Shown: positions 34,071-44,386 of the stretch, piece by piece
Layout: each line of letters begins with the position of its first letter
Numbering within the stretch: the first letter of the stretch is position 1
Origin: Scatolibacter rhodanostii
Lineage (GTDB): Bacteria; Bacillota; Clostridia; Oscillospirales; Acutalibacteraceae
DNA length: 64,000 nt
Assembly (NCBI RefSeq): GCF_900197595.1
Contig: NZ_FZLO01000001.1
Span: 124,001-188,000 of the forward strand
Reading direction: 5' to 3'
The notes under the pieces: model-generated
What the model was told of the DNA's origin: nothing
The model's input: the letters and a program-made list of their open reading frames with translations, nothing else
Databases searched by the model: none
Made by a program: the position numbers and the translations under genes

Positions 34071-35849
34071 ATGAGTATGAAGAAGTTTATTGCACTAATG
34101 ACGGCTATGCTAATGGTTTTGTCACTGGCAGCATGCGGCGGTGACACGGACAAGAGTTCGGTTGAGTCTAAAAGCTCTGCAGCAGAAAGCAGCAGTGACA
34201 CAAGCGTAGAAGGAACAGCAGACACCGAGGGTCCTTTGGCAGGTGTTGAGAAACTGGCAGGTTACGATGACCCATTTGAAATTACTGTATTCATTCGAGA
34301 CAATGGAGAGGTTCCTGCAGACAGTAACCCAGTAATTCAGAAGATAGAAGAGATGACTGGCGTTACCATGAAATATGAATTTTTGGTAGGCGATCTAAAT
34401 CAAAAATTGGGTGTAATGATTGCCGGCGGAGAATATCCCGACACAATCTTTGCGGGAGATCAGGCTTCGAGTTTGATTGAAGCAGGTGCATTTATCCCTC
34501 TTGAAGATGAGATTACAAAATACGAAAACCTCAATGCCCTATACGGCAAAATGAGCGAATACATGAAGTCTGAAGACGGACATATTTATACTTTAGATAT
34601 CTATTCCCATATTTCCAGTGATGTGGTAGAGGCTGCTCCTACATTTGAGAGCGGAATCGGTTTCTTTATCCAAAAGGCTGTACTGGAAGATGCCGGATAT
34701 CCCACACCCAAAACGATAGAAGAGTACTTTGAATTGATTAAAAATTATAAGGAAAAAAATCCGGAAATTGACGGCGTAAAAACAGTGGGATTTGAAATGC
34801 TAGCAGACGGTTGGAGAAACTGGTCACTGGTAAACCCTGTACAAAATCTAATGGGCGCCAGCAACGATGGTGCACTGTATGTTGATCCGGATACGCTGAA
34901 AAGCTCTTTTTATCAGACAAGTGATTTAGCAAAAACCTACTATAAACAACTGAACCAAGCTTATCAAGATGGCTTGATTGAACCGGAAAGCTTAACGCAA
35001 AACTATGACCAATACATTGCAAAGCTTACTTCTGGTGCGGTCTTAGGTTTCTACGACCAAACATGGAACTCTGATGCCGGCGTAAACGTCTTGAAAAATG
35101 ATGGTAAGTATAATCGTACATACATTGCTGTACCAATTACAGCAGATGGCACCGGCGACGGTTATGTAGACGCAGAAAGCGGTATTCCTTCAACAGTTAA
35201 CGGCGTTGGTATTACAGTGAATAGCCAAAATAAGGACCGTATTTTGGCTTATTATGACTGGCTGCTTCAGCGCGAAGTGCAAGATTATCTTGCATGGGGC
35301 GAAGAAGGTACAGACTGGGTATATAACGAAGATAAAACAGGAAAAGAATTTACAGCCGAGCGTCGTGCAATTGAAAATGACACAGCTAAAAAACGTGATT
35401 TGACCGGTCATACGCTGCGCAATTATACACCAAAATGGGTAGGTGTTTATAAAGATGACGGTATGGCTACTGGTTCAGATAAGTCTATTGCAGAGAAATT
35501 GGCCTCTCTCTCTGAATATGATCAAGAATTCTTGAAAGCATACGATTTTGAATACCCTGCTGAAATGTTATCTGCTCCTATTTTACGCCCGGCTTATTAT
35601 CCAATATGGGCTATGACAATTGAAGATGGTAGTGCGGCAGCAGTTAGCGCCACAAAAATCACTGATGTCACTGTAAAGTATTTCCCTCAATTAATTTTGG
35701 CTACAGATGATGCGGCTTATGAAGCAACCTGGAATGAATTTGTTGAAGCGTTTAATGCTATTGATCTGAATGCATATCAATCCGAGGTTGATCGCCAAAT
35801 CGACGTTAAAATGACCAATGATGCCGAAATTCAAGCAAAAATGAAATAA
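34071..35849 (+). CDS. Sugar-binding lipoprotein, LipO type (second system)
   Basis: Solute-binding lipoprotein of 592 residues with signal peptide and lipobox (LSLAAC), Ser/Thr/Glu linker and binding fold (FEITVFIRDNGEVPADSNPVIQKIEE). The frame opens at 34059, but that ATG overlaps the GGAGG; ATG 34071 (5-nt spacing) or 34077 (11 nt) fit better. The gene follows 186 bp after GH95, so it probably has its own promoter. Two matching permeases follow, making a second complete LplB/YtcP/LipO system. Confidence 0.9.
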   Translation: MSMKKFIALMTAMLMVLSLAACGGDTDKSSVESKSSAAESSSDTSVEGTADTEGPLAGVEKLAGYDDPFEITVFIRDNGEVPADSNPVIQKIEEMTGVTMKYEFLVGDLNQKLGVMIAGGEYPDTIFAGDQASSLIEAGAFIPLEDEITKYENLNALYGKMSEYMKSEDGHIYTLDIYSHISSDVVEAAPTFESGIGFFIQKAVLEDAGYPTPKTIEEYFELIKNYKEKNPEIDGVKTVGFEMLADGWRNWSLVNPVQNLMGASNDGALYVDPDTLKSSFYQTSDLAKTYYKQLNQAYQDGLIEPESLTQNYDQYIAKLTSGAVLGFYDQTWNSDAGVNVLKNDGKYNRTYIAVPITADGTGDGYVDAESGIPSTVNGVGITVNSQNKDRILAYYDWLLQREVQDYLAWGEEGTDWVYNEDKTGKEFTAERRAIENDTAKKRDLTGHTLRNYTPKWVGVYKDDGMATGSDKSIAEKLASLSEYDQEFLKAYDFEYPAEMLSAPILRPAYYPIWAMTIEDGSAAAVSATKITDVTVKYFPQLILATDDAAYEATWNEFVEAFNAIDLNAYQSEVDRQIDVKMTNDAEIQAKMK

Positions 35850-35981
35850 ATAGCCAGAGATAGAAGTTGGGGAAGAGCGAAAAGACACCTTTATGATGTT
35901 TTGGCACAGCGTAGAGGCGGGTCAGTTCTCTCTTCCTATCTCTTCTACTTGGGAATAATATCTTGGAAAGGGTGTAGAGGG

Positions 35982-36911
35982 ATGCGTAAAAACGCGAGTA
36001 TATGGAAGAAGATTTTGGCGCAAAAAGAACTATATATCATGATTATTCCTTGCATGATTATCACCTTCATTTTTTGCTATCTGCCTTTAGGCGGATGGAT
36101 TATGGCGTTTCAAAACTACAAGCCCAGAGCTAATATGGGTTATTTCGATCAGGAGTTTGTGGGACTCAAGCAATTTGAGTTTTTGTTTAAGGAACCTGAA
36201 TTTTGGAATTCTTTGCGCAATACATTAGGTATGTCCTTGCTCAATTTGGTATTTGGCTTTTTCTTTGCCATTGTCTTTGCTCTTCTACTCAATGAAATCC
36301 GCAATAAAGGTGTAAAAAAGATTACTCAAACAGTTTCCTATTTACCGCACTTTTTAAGTTGGGTTATTGTGTGTTCATTGATTTCTAACATGTTGTCTAC
36401 AAACGATGGCCCTATCAATAACATTTTGTTGAGCATAGGATTGATTGATAAACCTATTTTGTTTTTAGGTGAACCAAAATATTTTTGGTGGGTTGTAGTC
36501 ATCGCTAATATATGGAAAGAAATGGGTTGGAACTCTATCATTTACATAGCTGCTATTTCAGGCATTGACCCCTCTCTGTATGAGGTGGCTGCTTTAGACG
36601 GCGCAAATCGTTTTCAAAAAATGTGGCACGTTACTTTGTCAGGTATTCGTTCAACCATAGTCGTAATGTTGATTATGAACCTAGGTTGGATTTTAAATGC
36701 TGGTTTCGAAGTACAGTATTTACTGGGAAATAACGGTATGCTGGTAGATGTTTCCCAAACTATCGATATTTTTGTGCTGAAATATGGCATGAATATTCGC
36801 AACTACTCATTGGCAACGGCAGCCGGTGTTTTTAAATCAGTAATTTCCATTGTTCTTGTGTTTGGCGCAAATTGGATTGCCAACAAGTTCGGTGAAAATA
36901 GTTTGGTATGA
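35982..36911 (+). CDS. Sugar ABC transporter permease, LplB type (second system)
   Basis: MalF-like permease, 309 residues from ATG 35982. The frame is open 81 bp further upstream, but that extension (MAQRRGGSVLSSYLFYLG) is not family-like, while residues from MRKNASIWKKIL match the Lys-rich start of the paralogous permease at 25931. The EAA loop is LYEVAALDGANRFQKMWHVTLSGIRS. Six membrane segments are predicted. The partner permease follows after 12 bp. Confidence 0.92.
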   Translation: MRKNASIWKKILAQKELYIMIIPCMIITFIFCYLPLGGWIMAFQNYKPRANMGYFDQEFVGLKQFEFLFKEPEFWNSLRNTLGMSLLNLVFGFFFAIVFALLLNEIRNKGVKKITQTVSYLPHFLSWVIVCSLISNMLSTNDGPINNILLSIGLIDKPILFLGEPKYFWWVVVIANIWKEMGWNSIIYIAAISGIDPSLYEVAALDGANRFQKMWHVTLSGIRSTIVVMLIMNLGWILNAGFEVQYLLGNNGMLVDVSQTIDIFVLKYGMNIRNYSLATAAGVFKSVISIVLVFGANWIANKFGENSLV

Positions 36912-36923
36912 GGAGGGGAAAAT

Positions 36924-37838
36924 ATGGTAAAAGATTTGGCAGGTCACAAGAAAAGACGTGGCCTTAATATAGGTGTGTTTGATGTTGTAAACACAATCAT
37001 TATGATAATCATAGCGATTGTAATGATTTATCCCTTCTGGAACACCATCGCGGTTTCTTTTAATGATGCACAAGATTCGTTGCGAGGAGGAATTACCCTC
37101 TCTCCTCGTGTTTTCTCTACGTATAGCTATCAGCAAATATTAACTAGCAGACTTATGGTTACAGCTACCGTTAACTCGGTTTTGCGTACTGTGCTGGCCA
37201 CCGTGCTAGGTGTGTTTGTCAGCGCATTAATTGCCTATGTGCTATCCAGAAAAGAGTTGGTCGGCAGAAAGTTTATCACCGTTTACTTTCTCGTTACCAT
37301 GTATGTTTCAGCAGGATTGATTCCTACATATTTCTTAATGAAAGATTTGAAGTTGCTGAATAATTTCTGGGTATATATTCTTCCGAATCTAATTAGCGTG
37401 TATAACGTGATTGTAATAAAATCTTTTATGCAGGCGCTGCCAGAGAGTCTTTCTGAGGCCGCTATTGTAGATGGCGCCGGACATTTTCGCACGTTTGTCC
37501 AAATTATTATTCCGTGCAGTAAGCCGGTGTTAGCCACTATTGCCCTATGGTGTGCAGTAGGTGCATGGAATGCTTGGTTTGATACGTTCTTGTATAACTC
37601 GAGTAAAGACGAGCTCACAACGTTGCAGTATGAAATGATGAAATTGCTTTCTTCAGCAATGAATCAAGGGAAGCAGCAGTCACTTTCAGATTCATCTAAT
37701 ACAATGGCAAATACCGTAACACCTACCTCTATGCGTGCGGCAGTTACCGTTGTAGCATCTGTTCCCATTTTGGTTGTCTATCCTTTCTTGCAAAAATATT
37801 TTGTAAAAGGCGTGACACTGGGCGCAGTGAAAGGCTAA
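36924..37838 (+). CDS. Sugar ABC transporter permease, YtcP/MalG type (second system)
   Basis: MalG-like permease, 304 residues. It has AGLIPTYFLMKDLKLLNNFWVYILP, the EAA loop SLSEAAIVDGAGHFRTFVQIIIPCSKP, and the subgroup ending PFLQKYFVKGVTLGAVKG, nearly the same as in the first system's permease. AGGAGGGG precedes the ATG. Together with the preceding permease and lipoprotein it forms an oligosaccharide importer without its own ATPase. Confidence 0.93.
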   Translation: MVKDLAGHKKRRGLNIGVFDVVNTIIMIIIAIVMIYPFWNTIAVSFNDAQDSLRGGITLSPRVFSTYSYQQILTSRLMVTATVNSVLRTVLATVLGVFVSALIAYVLSRKELVGRKFITVYFLVTMYVSAGLIPTYFLMKDLKLLNNFWVYILPNLISVYNVIVIKSFMQALPESLSEAAIVDGAGHFRTFVQIIIPCSKPVLATIALWCAVGAWNAWFDTFLYNSSKDELTTLQYEMMKLLSSAMNQGKQQSLSDSSNTMANTVTPTSMRAAVTVVASVPILVVYPFLQKYFVKGVTLGAVKG

Positions 37839-37850
37839 GATAAAGATAGA

Positions 37851-37891
37851 TAATGCCGCACTGAGACCAATTATGGTTTTAATGCGGTATT
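37851..37891 (+). terminator. Hairpin after the second transporter
   Basis: AATGCCGCA pairs with TGCGGTATT and an inner ACCA/TGGT pairs within; only a weak T-rich tail follows, so termination is likely partial, allowing transcription into the GH8 gene. Confidence 0.4.
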
Positions 37892-37947
37892 GGCTTTGTT
37901 TGGAAAACAAATGTGAATGAGAAAAATAGCGAAAGCAGGAGAAAATA

Positions 37948-39057
37948 ATGAAATCTTATCCTAATCTATTTTCAGAAATTGGCAAAAGTCAAGAGCAAAT
38001 TAGGCAGCGTATCGAGGCTGATTTTAACACTATGTTTTTTGATGACCAAGAGAAAATTTATTTTGAATACGGCGAAGATATGGCCTATATGATGGATACC
38101 GGCAATGTTGATGCTCGCACAGAAGGCATGAGTTATGGTATGATGATGGCAGTGCAAATGGATAGACAAGATATATTTGACCGCCTATGGCTGTTTTCTA
38201 AAACATATATGTACCAAAAGGATGGGAAATATCAAGGGTATTTTGCCTGGTCGGTTTCTACTTCAGGTGAAAAAAATGCTGAAGGACCTGCTCCAGATGG
38301 AGAAGAGTATTATGCAGCGGCATTGTTTTTTGCCAGCAAACGTTGGGGAGATAAACAGGCACCGTTTGACTATGAAAATCAGGCGAAAGATATTTTGCGC
38401 CACTGCGTGCACCAGCACGAACTAGTAGAAGAAGGACATCCTATGTGGGATCCCGAAAATTATCTTATCAAATTTGTACCGGAGACCCCTTTTTCAGATC
38501 CTTCTTACCACTTACCGCATTTTTATGAAATTTTTGCTCAGCGTGCTGATGAGGCCGACCGTGATTTTTGGAAAAAAGCAGCACAAGAAAGCCGAAAGTA
38601 TATTTTGAAGTCTTGTCACCCAGTAACCGGTATGGCGTCGGAATATGCAGAGTTTGATGGAACGCCCAGAATGTTGTTCGGTAAAAAAGGACAGTATTAT
38701 TCTGATTCTTATCGCGTTATTATGAATATAGGACTGGATACTGCTTGGAACGGAAAACAGGACGGATATGCAGAAATTGCCAATCACTTGCAAGCTTATT
38801 TTAGTGAAAACACAAAACTGGGAGACTATCACGGTTATCTTATTGATGGGACGCCTATCTTAGAAGAAGCGATGCACAGTATTGCCATTATTGCCACCAA
38901 TGCGGCAGGAGCGTTGGCGGCAGACGGTGCATATCGCTTGCAATGGGTAGAAGATTTTTGGAACACACCTTTGCGAAAAGGTGTTCGCAGATATTATGAT
39001 AATTGTCTCTATTTTTTCAGCCTGCTTATGTTGGGCGGACAATATCAAATGTTTTAA
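37948..39057 (+). CDS. GH8 reducing-end xylose-releasing exo-oligoxylanase (Rex type)
   Basis: Intracellular GH8 enzyme, 369 residues, no signal peptide, family length for Rex enzymes. The general acid Glu lies in RTEGMSYGMMMAVQ, and conserved Asp residues in PAPDGEEYYAAALFFAS and the YYSDSYRVIMNIGLD region. Rex enzymes cut xylo-oligosaccharides from the reducing end to give xylose, consistent with uptake by the transporter genes just upstream. GCAGGAG precedes the ATG. The assignment to Rex rather than endo-xylanase rests on small size, cytoplasmic location and context. Confidence 0.88.
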   Translation: MKSYPNLFSEIGKSQEQIRQRIEADFNTMFFDDQEKIYFEYGEDMAYMMDTGNVDARTEGMSYGMMMAVQMDRQDIFDRLWLFSKTYMYQKDGKYQGYFAWSVSTSGEKNAEGPAPDGEEYYAAALFFASKRWGDKQAPFDYENQAKDILRHCVHQHELVEEGHPMWDPENYLIKFVPETPFSDPSYHLPHFYEIFAQRADEADRDFWKKAAQESRKYILKSCHPVTGMASEYAEFDGTPRMLFGKKGQYYSDSYRVIMNIGLDTAWNGKQDGYAEIANHLQAYFSENTKLGDYHGYLIDGTPILEEAMHSIAIIATNAAGALAADGAYRLQWVEDFWNTPLRKGVRRYYDNCLYFFSLLMLGGQYQMF

Positions 39058-39169
39058 TAGTAAGCAGAGTTTATAATTGCAGTTATGATGGGGGAGAGGA
39101 AATGTTCATCTTTTATAGCAGAAACAGATTACCGATGCGCAAGAGAACCAGTAGAGGAGAAAATCTAGT

Positions 39170-40939
39170 ATGCTAAAAAAAATAGACAGGCTGCTCAGTA
39201 AAATATCAATCAGCCAAAAAATTATCATTATATTTTTGGGCAGCGCTCTAATTCCCTTGTTTATGCAGGCTTTTTATAATTTGGCAATGACAGAGCAGCG
39301 GCTGCAAAACGAGATTACGCAGCGAATGGAGAATGCACTGGCAGATAGGGCCAAACAAATTCAGCAGGATATGGGTGATACGGTCAGTTTAACGCTGCGA
39401 TACTATAATAATGAGCGAATTTATCAGTGGCTGGATAAAGACTATCTTACAGACTATGAGTATTTGTTATCGTATCAGCAGCAGTCGCAAGAAATAAAAG
39501 AAGAACTACCCTATCACCAACAAATTAAGAGTATTCAGTTCTATACAGATAACGCAACCATTTTTAACGGAAATATGGTGAGCAAGGTAGAAGATGCTAC
39601 CGATTTCTCTTTTGGCGAATCTTTTGAATATTGCTATGATGCATGGATTGATCGCGAGGACGGAGATTTGCTGATGCGTACGGTAGTGTCTAGCAATCAA
39701 GGCGAACGAGAAATAAGTATTTTGCGAAAATTAAACCGTTATTCTAGGTATGGGAAAAATGGAAAAGTGCTAAAAATCAACCTGACTAGCAGGTCATGGG
39801 AACATCTTTTATCAGACACAGAACTATTTGATGCCTTTTATGTGGTCACAACAGATAACAAAATCATTTACAGCACAAAGCTTAATAACCAGACAGGCGA
39901 ATATGAGACCTATGATGAAGATTTGTTGCCGGAAGGATTTGTAGGACTTAAGAAAAAAGTCGCAGATTATCCATTGTATATCTATGGCAAATATGATACC
40001 CGTTTGGTTTCTGACCAGTTTAGACAAGGGCGTTTTGATGCCATTTCTGTTTTTGTAATTGGCTTGGCCATTGCGGGTATCTGCATTTGTTTTGTAGGCA
40101 AAAACATCACTGACCGCACACGAAAAATAGAATGGCAAGCCATGGAGATTGCCAAAGGAAATTTTGTAGTGTCGGAAAGTGCCCAGTATTCAAAAGATGA
40201 AATTGGAAGAGTGGAAAACAGCATCAATCATCTTAGCATACAACTTCAGGAGTATATTGATCGAGAATATAAAGCAGAGCTTACCCAAACCCAATTAGAA
40301 AGCGAAACCAATCAAGCTAAACTGCAAGCACTGCAAAGTCAGGTGAATCCTCACTTTTTATTTAATACGCTGGAAAGCATTCGCTTAAAAGCGCAGGTAC
40401 GACAAGAGCTAGAGACGGCTACCATGATAAAATACATGTCGAGAATGTTCCGCTATATTATTGATTGGACTGACGAAGTAGTCCCCCTTTGTGAGGATTT
40501 GAAATTTCTAGACGAGTTTTTGGCTATCCAAAAATATCGATTTGAAGATGAGTTTACCTATAAAATCCATGTAGATGAAGGTGCTGAACAGGTCTATCTG
40601 CCAAAAATGCTGATACAGCCTTTGGTCGAAAATGCTTGTGTACATGGTGTAGAATCTGTTGCTGACCATCGGCAAGTTACCTTAGAAGTGACCATACAGG
40701 GACAGATGCTTGATATTCGTGTAGGAGATAATGGTGGTGGAATTTCGCAAAAGAAATTAGATGAGCTGAACAATATGTTTCGTGATGGTTCAAAAACATA
40801 CAAAAGTGTGGGACTCAGCAATGTATATCAGAGGCTAAAGCTGTATTATGGCGCAGCATTTCATTTTAAAATTGAAAGTATTCCGGGTGAAGGAACTCTG
40901 TGTATTATGCAAATTCCTATGGGAGGTGCGTTGAAATAA
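39170..40939 (+). CDS. YesM-type sensor histidine kinase
   Basis: Membrane sensor kinase, 589 residues. TM1 at about 17-38, an extracellular sensor domain to about 285, TM2 (AISVFVIGLAIAGICICFVG), HAMP to about 365, then the His-kinase core with NPHFLFNTLESI (phosphorylated His395) and the ATPase domain (IQPLVENACVHG, VGDNGGGI). GAGGAG precedes the ATG. It pairs with the AraC-type response regulator 13 bp downstream. Such pairs sense extracellular oligosaccharides or the binding lipoprotein and switch on LplB/YtcP/LipO transporters, so control of this locus is likely. Confidence 0.93.
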   Translation: MLKKIDRLLSKISISQKIIIIFLGSALIPLFMQAFYNLAMTEQRLQNEITQRMENALADRAKQIQQDMGDTVSLTLRYYNNERIYQWLDKDYLTDYEYLLSYQQQSQEIKEELPYHQQIKSIQFYTDNATIFNGNMVSKVEDATDFSFGESFEYCYDAWIDREDGDLLMRTVVSSNQGEREISILRKLNRYSRYGKNGKVLKINLTSRSWEHLLSDTELFDAFYVVTTDNKIIYSTKLNNQTGEYETYDEDLLPEGFVGLKKKVADYPLYIYGKYDTRLVSDQFRQGRFDAISVFVIGLAIAGICICFVGKNITDRTRKIEWQAMEIAKGNFVVSESAQYSKDEIGRVENSINHLSIQLQEYIDREYKAELTQTQLESETNQAKLQALQSQVNPHFLFNTLESIRLKAQVRQELETATMIKYMSRMFRYIIDWTDEVVPLCEDLKFLDEFLAIQKYRFEDEFTYKIHVDEGAEQVYLPKMLIQPLVENACVHGVESVADHRQVTLEVTIQGQMLDIRVGDNGGGISQKKLDELNNMFRDGSKTYKSVGLSNVYQRLKLYYGAAFHFKIESIPGEGTLCIMQIPMGGALK

Positions 40940-40952
40940 AGGAGGTGGATAT

Positions 40953-42473
40953 GTGTATACGGTTATTGTTGTAGACGATGAGCTAGCCATCCGAGAAAAT
41001 TTGCCAAAGGTAATTCGGTTTGAAAAATATGGGTTTCGAGTTTGTGCCACAGCAAAAAATGGTGCTGAAGCACTTACCTTAATACGCAGTCAAAGACCGA
41101 ATTTAATAATGGTTGATATTTGCATGCCCACACTAGACGGATTAGGGTTAATTGAAGCAATGAATAAAGAAGGCTATGGGGACATCCCGGTCATTATTCT
41201 TTCTGGACACAGTGATTTTGATTATGCCAAACAAGCTGTAAAATACAATGTAAAAGCCTATCTAACCAAACCTGTTGACGAAGAAGAAACGGAATCTCTT
41301 TTAGAAGAAATTGCACAATCGCTCGAACTGCAGAAGAAGAAAAATATGCAGGAAATGGCAGATCGAAAAAAGCATAAGTTGTCTGAAATGTTCGTAGCCG
41401 GTAAATCACCAGCGGGTTTTTCTGAAGATGCTTTTCTGCACTGTGTTGTGCTGCCAATAGAAACAGATGATGACGAATCCACTCCGTATCAAATATTGCA
41501 GACTACTATGCCAAAGGTTTTTTCAGGCTATGATTTTCTTTATACCGTTTCAGGTTATTATTACAGCTACTATTTGCCGGCAGATTATTTGAAAGAAAAG
41601 AATTTTTCGCCTCAAAGACTGGCTCAGCAGGCATATTACGCTATTTTAAAAGAGGGGCTCACTTGTGCAGTGATTGCCGATACTCAGATTTTGCAGGAAG
41701 AAGGGCCTTTTTATCAAAACTTCAACATACATAAAAATGGTATTTTGACTCCCCTGTTTTATGGGGCACAAAGCTGTCATGACTATGAAAGAATCCCGAA
41801 AGAGAAAAGCAGTTGGAAATCAAAATATAGCGAAGCTTTTTTGACCGAGCTTGGTAATCATTTGAATGAAGCAAATCTTGAGGGCGCATTAAGTGCCTTT
41901 GATCACTTTTGCGAGACCATAGCTAAACTCCATCCCACTCTGCCTGAAATTTTGGATATCAGCCATAAGATTTTTTATGCTTTGTCTAATGCTGTACAAC
42001 AAGTGCAGCAAGAAGGAGGCCAAGAATACCTTGTCCAAAAGTATGACTGGCAAAACAGCACTTATTTTTTCTCTTTATTAACATGGGCGCAAATACAAAA
42101 ACAAACCATCAAACAGGCTGGTTCTTTTATCATGCAGAGCAAAAAAATGAACGGATTTGGACAGTATGATGAAATCCTAGATTATGTCCGCAGACACTAT
42201 CGTGAACCTATCACGATAAAAGAAGTAGCAGATCGATTTTTCGTCAATGCCGCTTATCTGGGACGAATGTTTCAAAAGACCACGGGGGTAGGCTTTAAAC
42301 AGTATGTTAAAGACTTGCGGTTTGCTGAAGCAAAGCAAATTTTGAGCCAAACGGACAAACGCGTTTATGAAATTGCAGGTATGGTCGGTTTTTCAGATAG
42401 CAATTATTTTATTGCAAAGTTTACACAGGAAATGGGCATCAGCCCTACTGAATACCGAAAAAAAAGAGTGTGA
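40953..42473 (+). CDS. YesN-type AraC response regulator
   Basis: Cytoplasmic response regulator of 506 residues: receiver domain at 1-120 with phospho-acceptor Asp55 (MVDICMPTLDG) and Lys in YLTKPVDEEE, a middle region of about 280 residues, and a C-terminal AraC double HTH (TIKEVADRFFVNAAYLGRMFQKTTGVGFKQYV, EIAGMVGFSDSNYFIAKFTQEMGISPTEYR). The GTG start has an ideal AAAGGAGG. It acts with the preceding YesM-type kinase, presumably activating the surrounding transport and hydrolase genes. Confidence 0.93.
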   Translation: MYTVIVVDDELAIRENLPKVIRFEKYGFRVCATAKNGAEALTLIRSQRPNLIMVDICMPTLDGLGLIEAMNKEGYGDIPVIILSGHSDFDYAKQAVKYNVKAYLTKPVDEEETESLLEEIAQSLELQKKKNMQEMADRKKHKLSEMFVAGKSPAGFSEDAFLHCVVLPIETDDDESTPYQILQTTMPKVFSGYDFLYTVSGYYYSYYLPADYLKEKNFSPQRLAQQAYYAILKEGLTCAVIADTQILQEEGPFYQNFNIHKNGILTPLFYGAQSCHDYERIPKEKSSWKSKYSEAFLTELGNHLNEANLEGALSAFDHFCETIAKLHPTLPEILDISHKIFYALSNAVQQVQQEGGQEYLVQKYDWQNSTYFFSLLTWAQIQKQTIKQAGSFIMQSKKMNGFGQYDEILDYVRRHYREPITIKEVADRFFVNAAYLGRMFQKTTGVGFKQYVKDLRFAEAKQILSQTDKRVYEIAGMVGFSDSNYFIAKFTQEMGISPTEYRKKRV

Positions 42474-42528
42474 AAAAACCATCCATATTTTGAATGAAAT
42501 CATTCGAAATATGAGGGATGGCTTTTTA
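42474..42528 (+). terminator. Terminator after the two-component system
   Basis: AAAACCATCCATATTTTGAATG and CATTCGAAATATGAGGGATGGC form a long stem with small mismatches, followed by TTTTT. Confidence 0.82.
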
Positions 42529-42662
42529 TCATAAACTAGCAAAATATAAAAATTAAATGCAAGGTTTGATTAGTCTCCCATAGAAAAAGAGATTACAATA
42601 CATAATAAGGTCGCTATAGCAAAGACCTGCTTGAGAATTAGATTAAGGTAAGGAGAAATGAT

Positions 42663-44207
42663 GTGGAAAATCAATTTATAACATTTGCAGACTATCCCGA
42701 TCCAGATGTAATTCGTGTAGAAGACACTTATTATATGGTAACGACAACCATGTATTTTATGCCCGGTTGTGAGATTTTTCGATCATATGACTTGGTGAAT
42801 TGGGAACATGCTTGTTATGTTTATGAAACATTAGATGATACACCGGCACAAATGTTAGACGGAGAGCAAAATATTTATGGGCAAGGAATGTGGGCTGCCT
42901 CTCTACGATACCATAAAGATACATTTTATGTGTGCTTTGTAGCAAACGATACCCATAAAACATATTTATACACAGCAAAAGATATCACTGGGCCATGGAG
43001 AAAACAATATATTGAAGGTTTCTATCATGATAATTCCATTCTGTTTGATGATGACCGAAAAGTTTATATCATGTACGGCAATAAAGATGTATATATAACC
43101 GAGCTTAACAGCGATTTAACGGCACCCAAAGAAGGCGGCTTTCATCAATGTATTTTATCCGATGCCGAAAAGGTTCCTTTGGGATATGAAGGAAGTCATC
43201 TGTATAAAATCAACGGGAAATATGTGGCCATGGTATGTCATATGCCAGTCGTAAATGAGGCAAGAAAGGTGCAGTCTTGCTTTGTGTCAGATTCTCTTTC
43301 AGAACCGTTTTCAGGGGGAATTGTCATTAGCGACAACCGCGGCTTTCGTAATTATGGAGTAGCACAAGGGGGATTAGTAGATACGCCCGAAGGTCAGTGG
43401 TACTCGATGTTGTTTCAAGATGTGGGAGCAGCCGGCAGAATTCCTGTGCTTTGTCCAGTACAGTGGAAGAATGGATTTCCTGTTTTTGGTGATTATGGGT
43501 TTGTACCATCACAGGTGGTATGCGAGAGTACTCATCCCGACCATGCTTATGCACCTTTGTACAATAGTGATGATTTTGTTTACCCTCCGCTAGGGAGTAA
43601 AGAAATTTGTTTAAAACAAGGTTGGCAATGGAATCACAACCCGAACCACGATTTATGGAGTATTACCGAAAAACCAAATGCACTGCGCATTTGTACCGGT
43701 AAGCTTTGCACCAATATGACCCAAGCAATCAATACCTTAACGCAGCGTATGTTGTTTCCACAATGTACGGCAACGGTTCATGTAGATGGAAGTGGCTTGA
43801 AAAATGGGGATTTTGCTGGATTCGCAGCGTTGCAAGGATGCTATGGAATGCTTGCTATAGAAAAACAAGAAGAAAAATTCTTCTTGACTTTGCTGACGAA
43901 TCCGCCGCAAGACAAAAGCATTTGGGGAAATAAAACAAAGAATCAGCCTGGTGTTGTGACGGAGCGTATAGAAATTGACACACCAAATGTCAGCATGAAA
44001 ATCACAGCTGATTTTGGCGAAACTCGAGATTTTGCACGCTTCTATTATCACGATAGAGAGCACTGGGTACCATTTGGACAACCGTTTGAGCTGTTTTTCA
44101 AATTAGATCATTTCACTGGCTGTCGCTTTGCGCTTTCTGTGTTTTCAACCCAGCAGGCAGGGGGATATGCTGAGTTTAGCTCATTTCACTACAACCCAAA
44201 AGAATAA
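42663..44207 (+). CDS. GH43 beta-xylosidase/alpha-L-arabinofuranosidase
   Basis: Five-bladed-propeller hydrolase, 514 residues, no signal peptide. The catalytic base Asp is in YPDPDVIRVEDTYYM, the pKa-modulating Asp in YHDNSILFDDDRKVYIMYG, and the acid Glu in YEGSHLYKING. Residues about 320-514 form a C-terminal concanavalin-like beta sandwich (HVDGSGLKNGDFAGFAALQGCYGMLAIEK), as in GH43 xylosidases of this type. The GTG start has AAGGAG at 7 nt. It likely releases xylose or arabinose from imported oligosaccharides; the two activities cannot be separated by sequence alone. Confidence 0.9.
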   Translation: MENQFITFADYPDPDVIRVEDTYYMVTTTMYFMPGCEIFRSYDLVNWEHACYVYETLDDTPAQMLDGEQNIYGQGMWAASLRYHKDTFYVCFVANDTHKTYLYTAKDITGPWRKQYIEGFYHDNSILFDDDRKVYIMYGNKDVYITELNSDLTAPKEGGFHQCILSDAEKVPLGYEGSHLYKINGKYVAMVCHMPVVNEARKVQSCFVSDSLSEPFSGGIVISDNRGFRNYGVAQGGLVDTPEGQWYSMLFQDVGAAGRIPVLCPVQWKNGFPVFGDYGFVPSQVVCESTHPDHAYAPLYNSDDFVYPPLGSKEICLKQGWQWNHNPNHDLWSITEKPNALRICTGKLCTNMTQAINTLTQRMLFPQCTATVHVDGSGLKNGDFAGFAALQGCYGMLAIEKQEEKFFLTLLTNPPQDKSIWGNKTKNQPGVVTERIEIDTPNVSMKITADFGETRDFARFYYHDREHWVPFGQPFELFFKLDHFTGCRFALSVFSTQQAGGYAEFSSFHYNPKE

Positions 44208-44235
44208 AAAAGTTGAAAGCGAGTAGTGGCTATAA

Positions 44236-44290
44236 AAAACAGCTGTTTACTGGTAGCTTTTTTAAAAAACTACCAGTAAACAGCTGAGTC
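44236..44290. terminator. Perfect 17-bp inverted repeat terminator
   Basis: CAGCTGTTTACTGGTAG and CTACCAGTAAACAGCTG flank a self-complementary TTTTTTAAAAAA loop. The T-run on the minus-strand side makes it a terminator mainly for the AraC gene that converges here; it may also end the GH43 transcript. Confidence 0.75.
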
Positions 44291-44386
44291 TAGATTGGCT
44301 ACCGGTAAGATAGCCAAGAGTATGTATAGATGGTATCAATAAGAGTTTGATAAAGAGAAATTTTGCTTTTTATGCAAAGCTTTGTT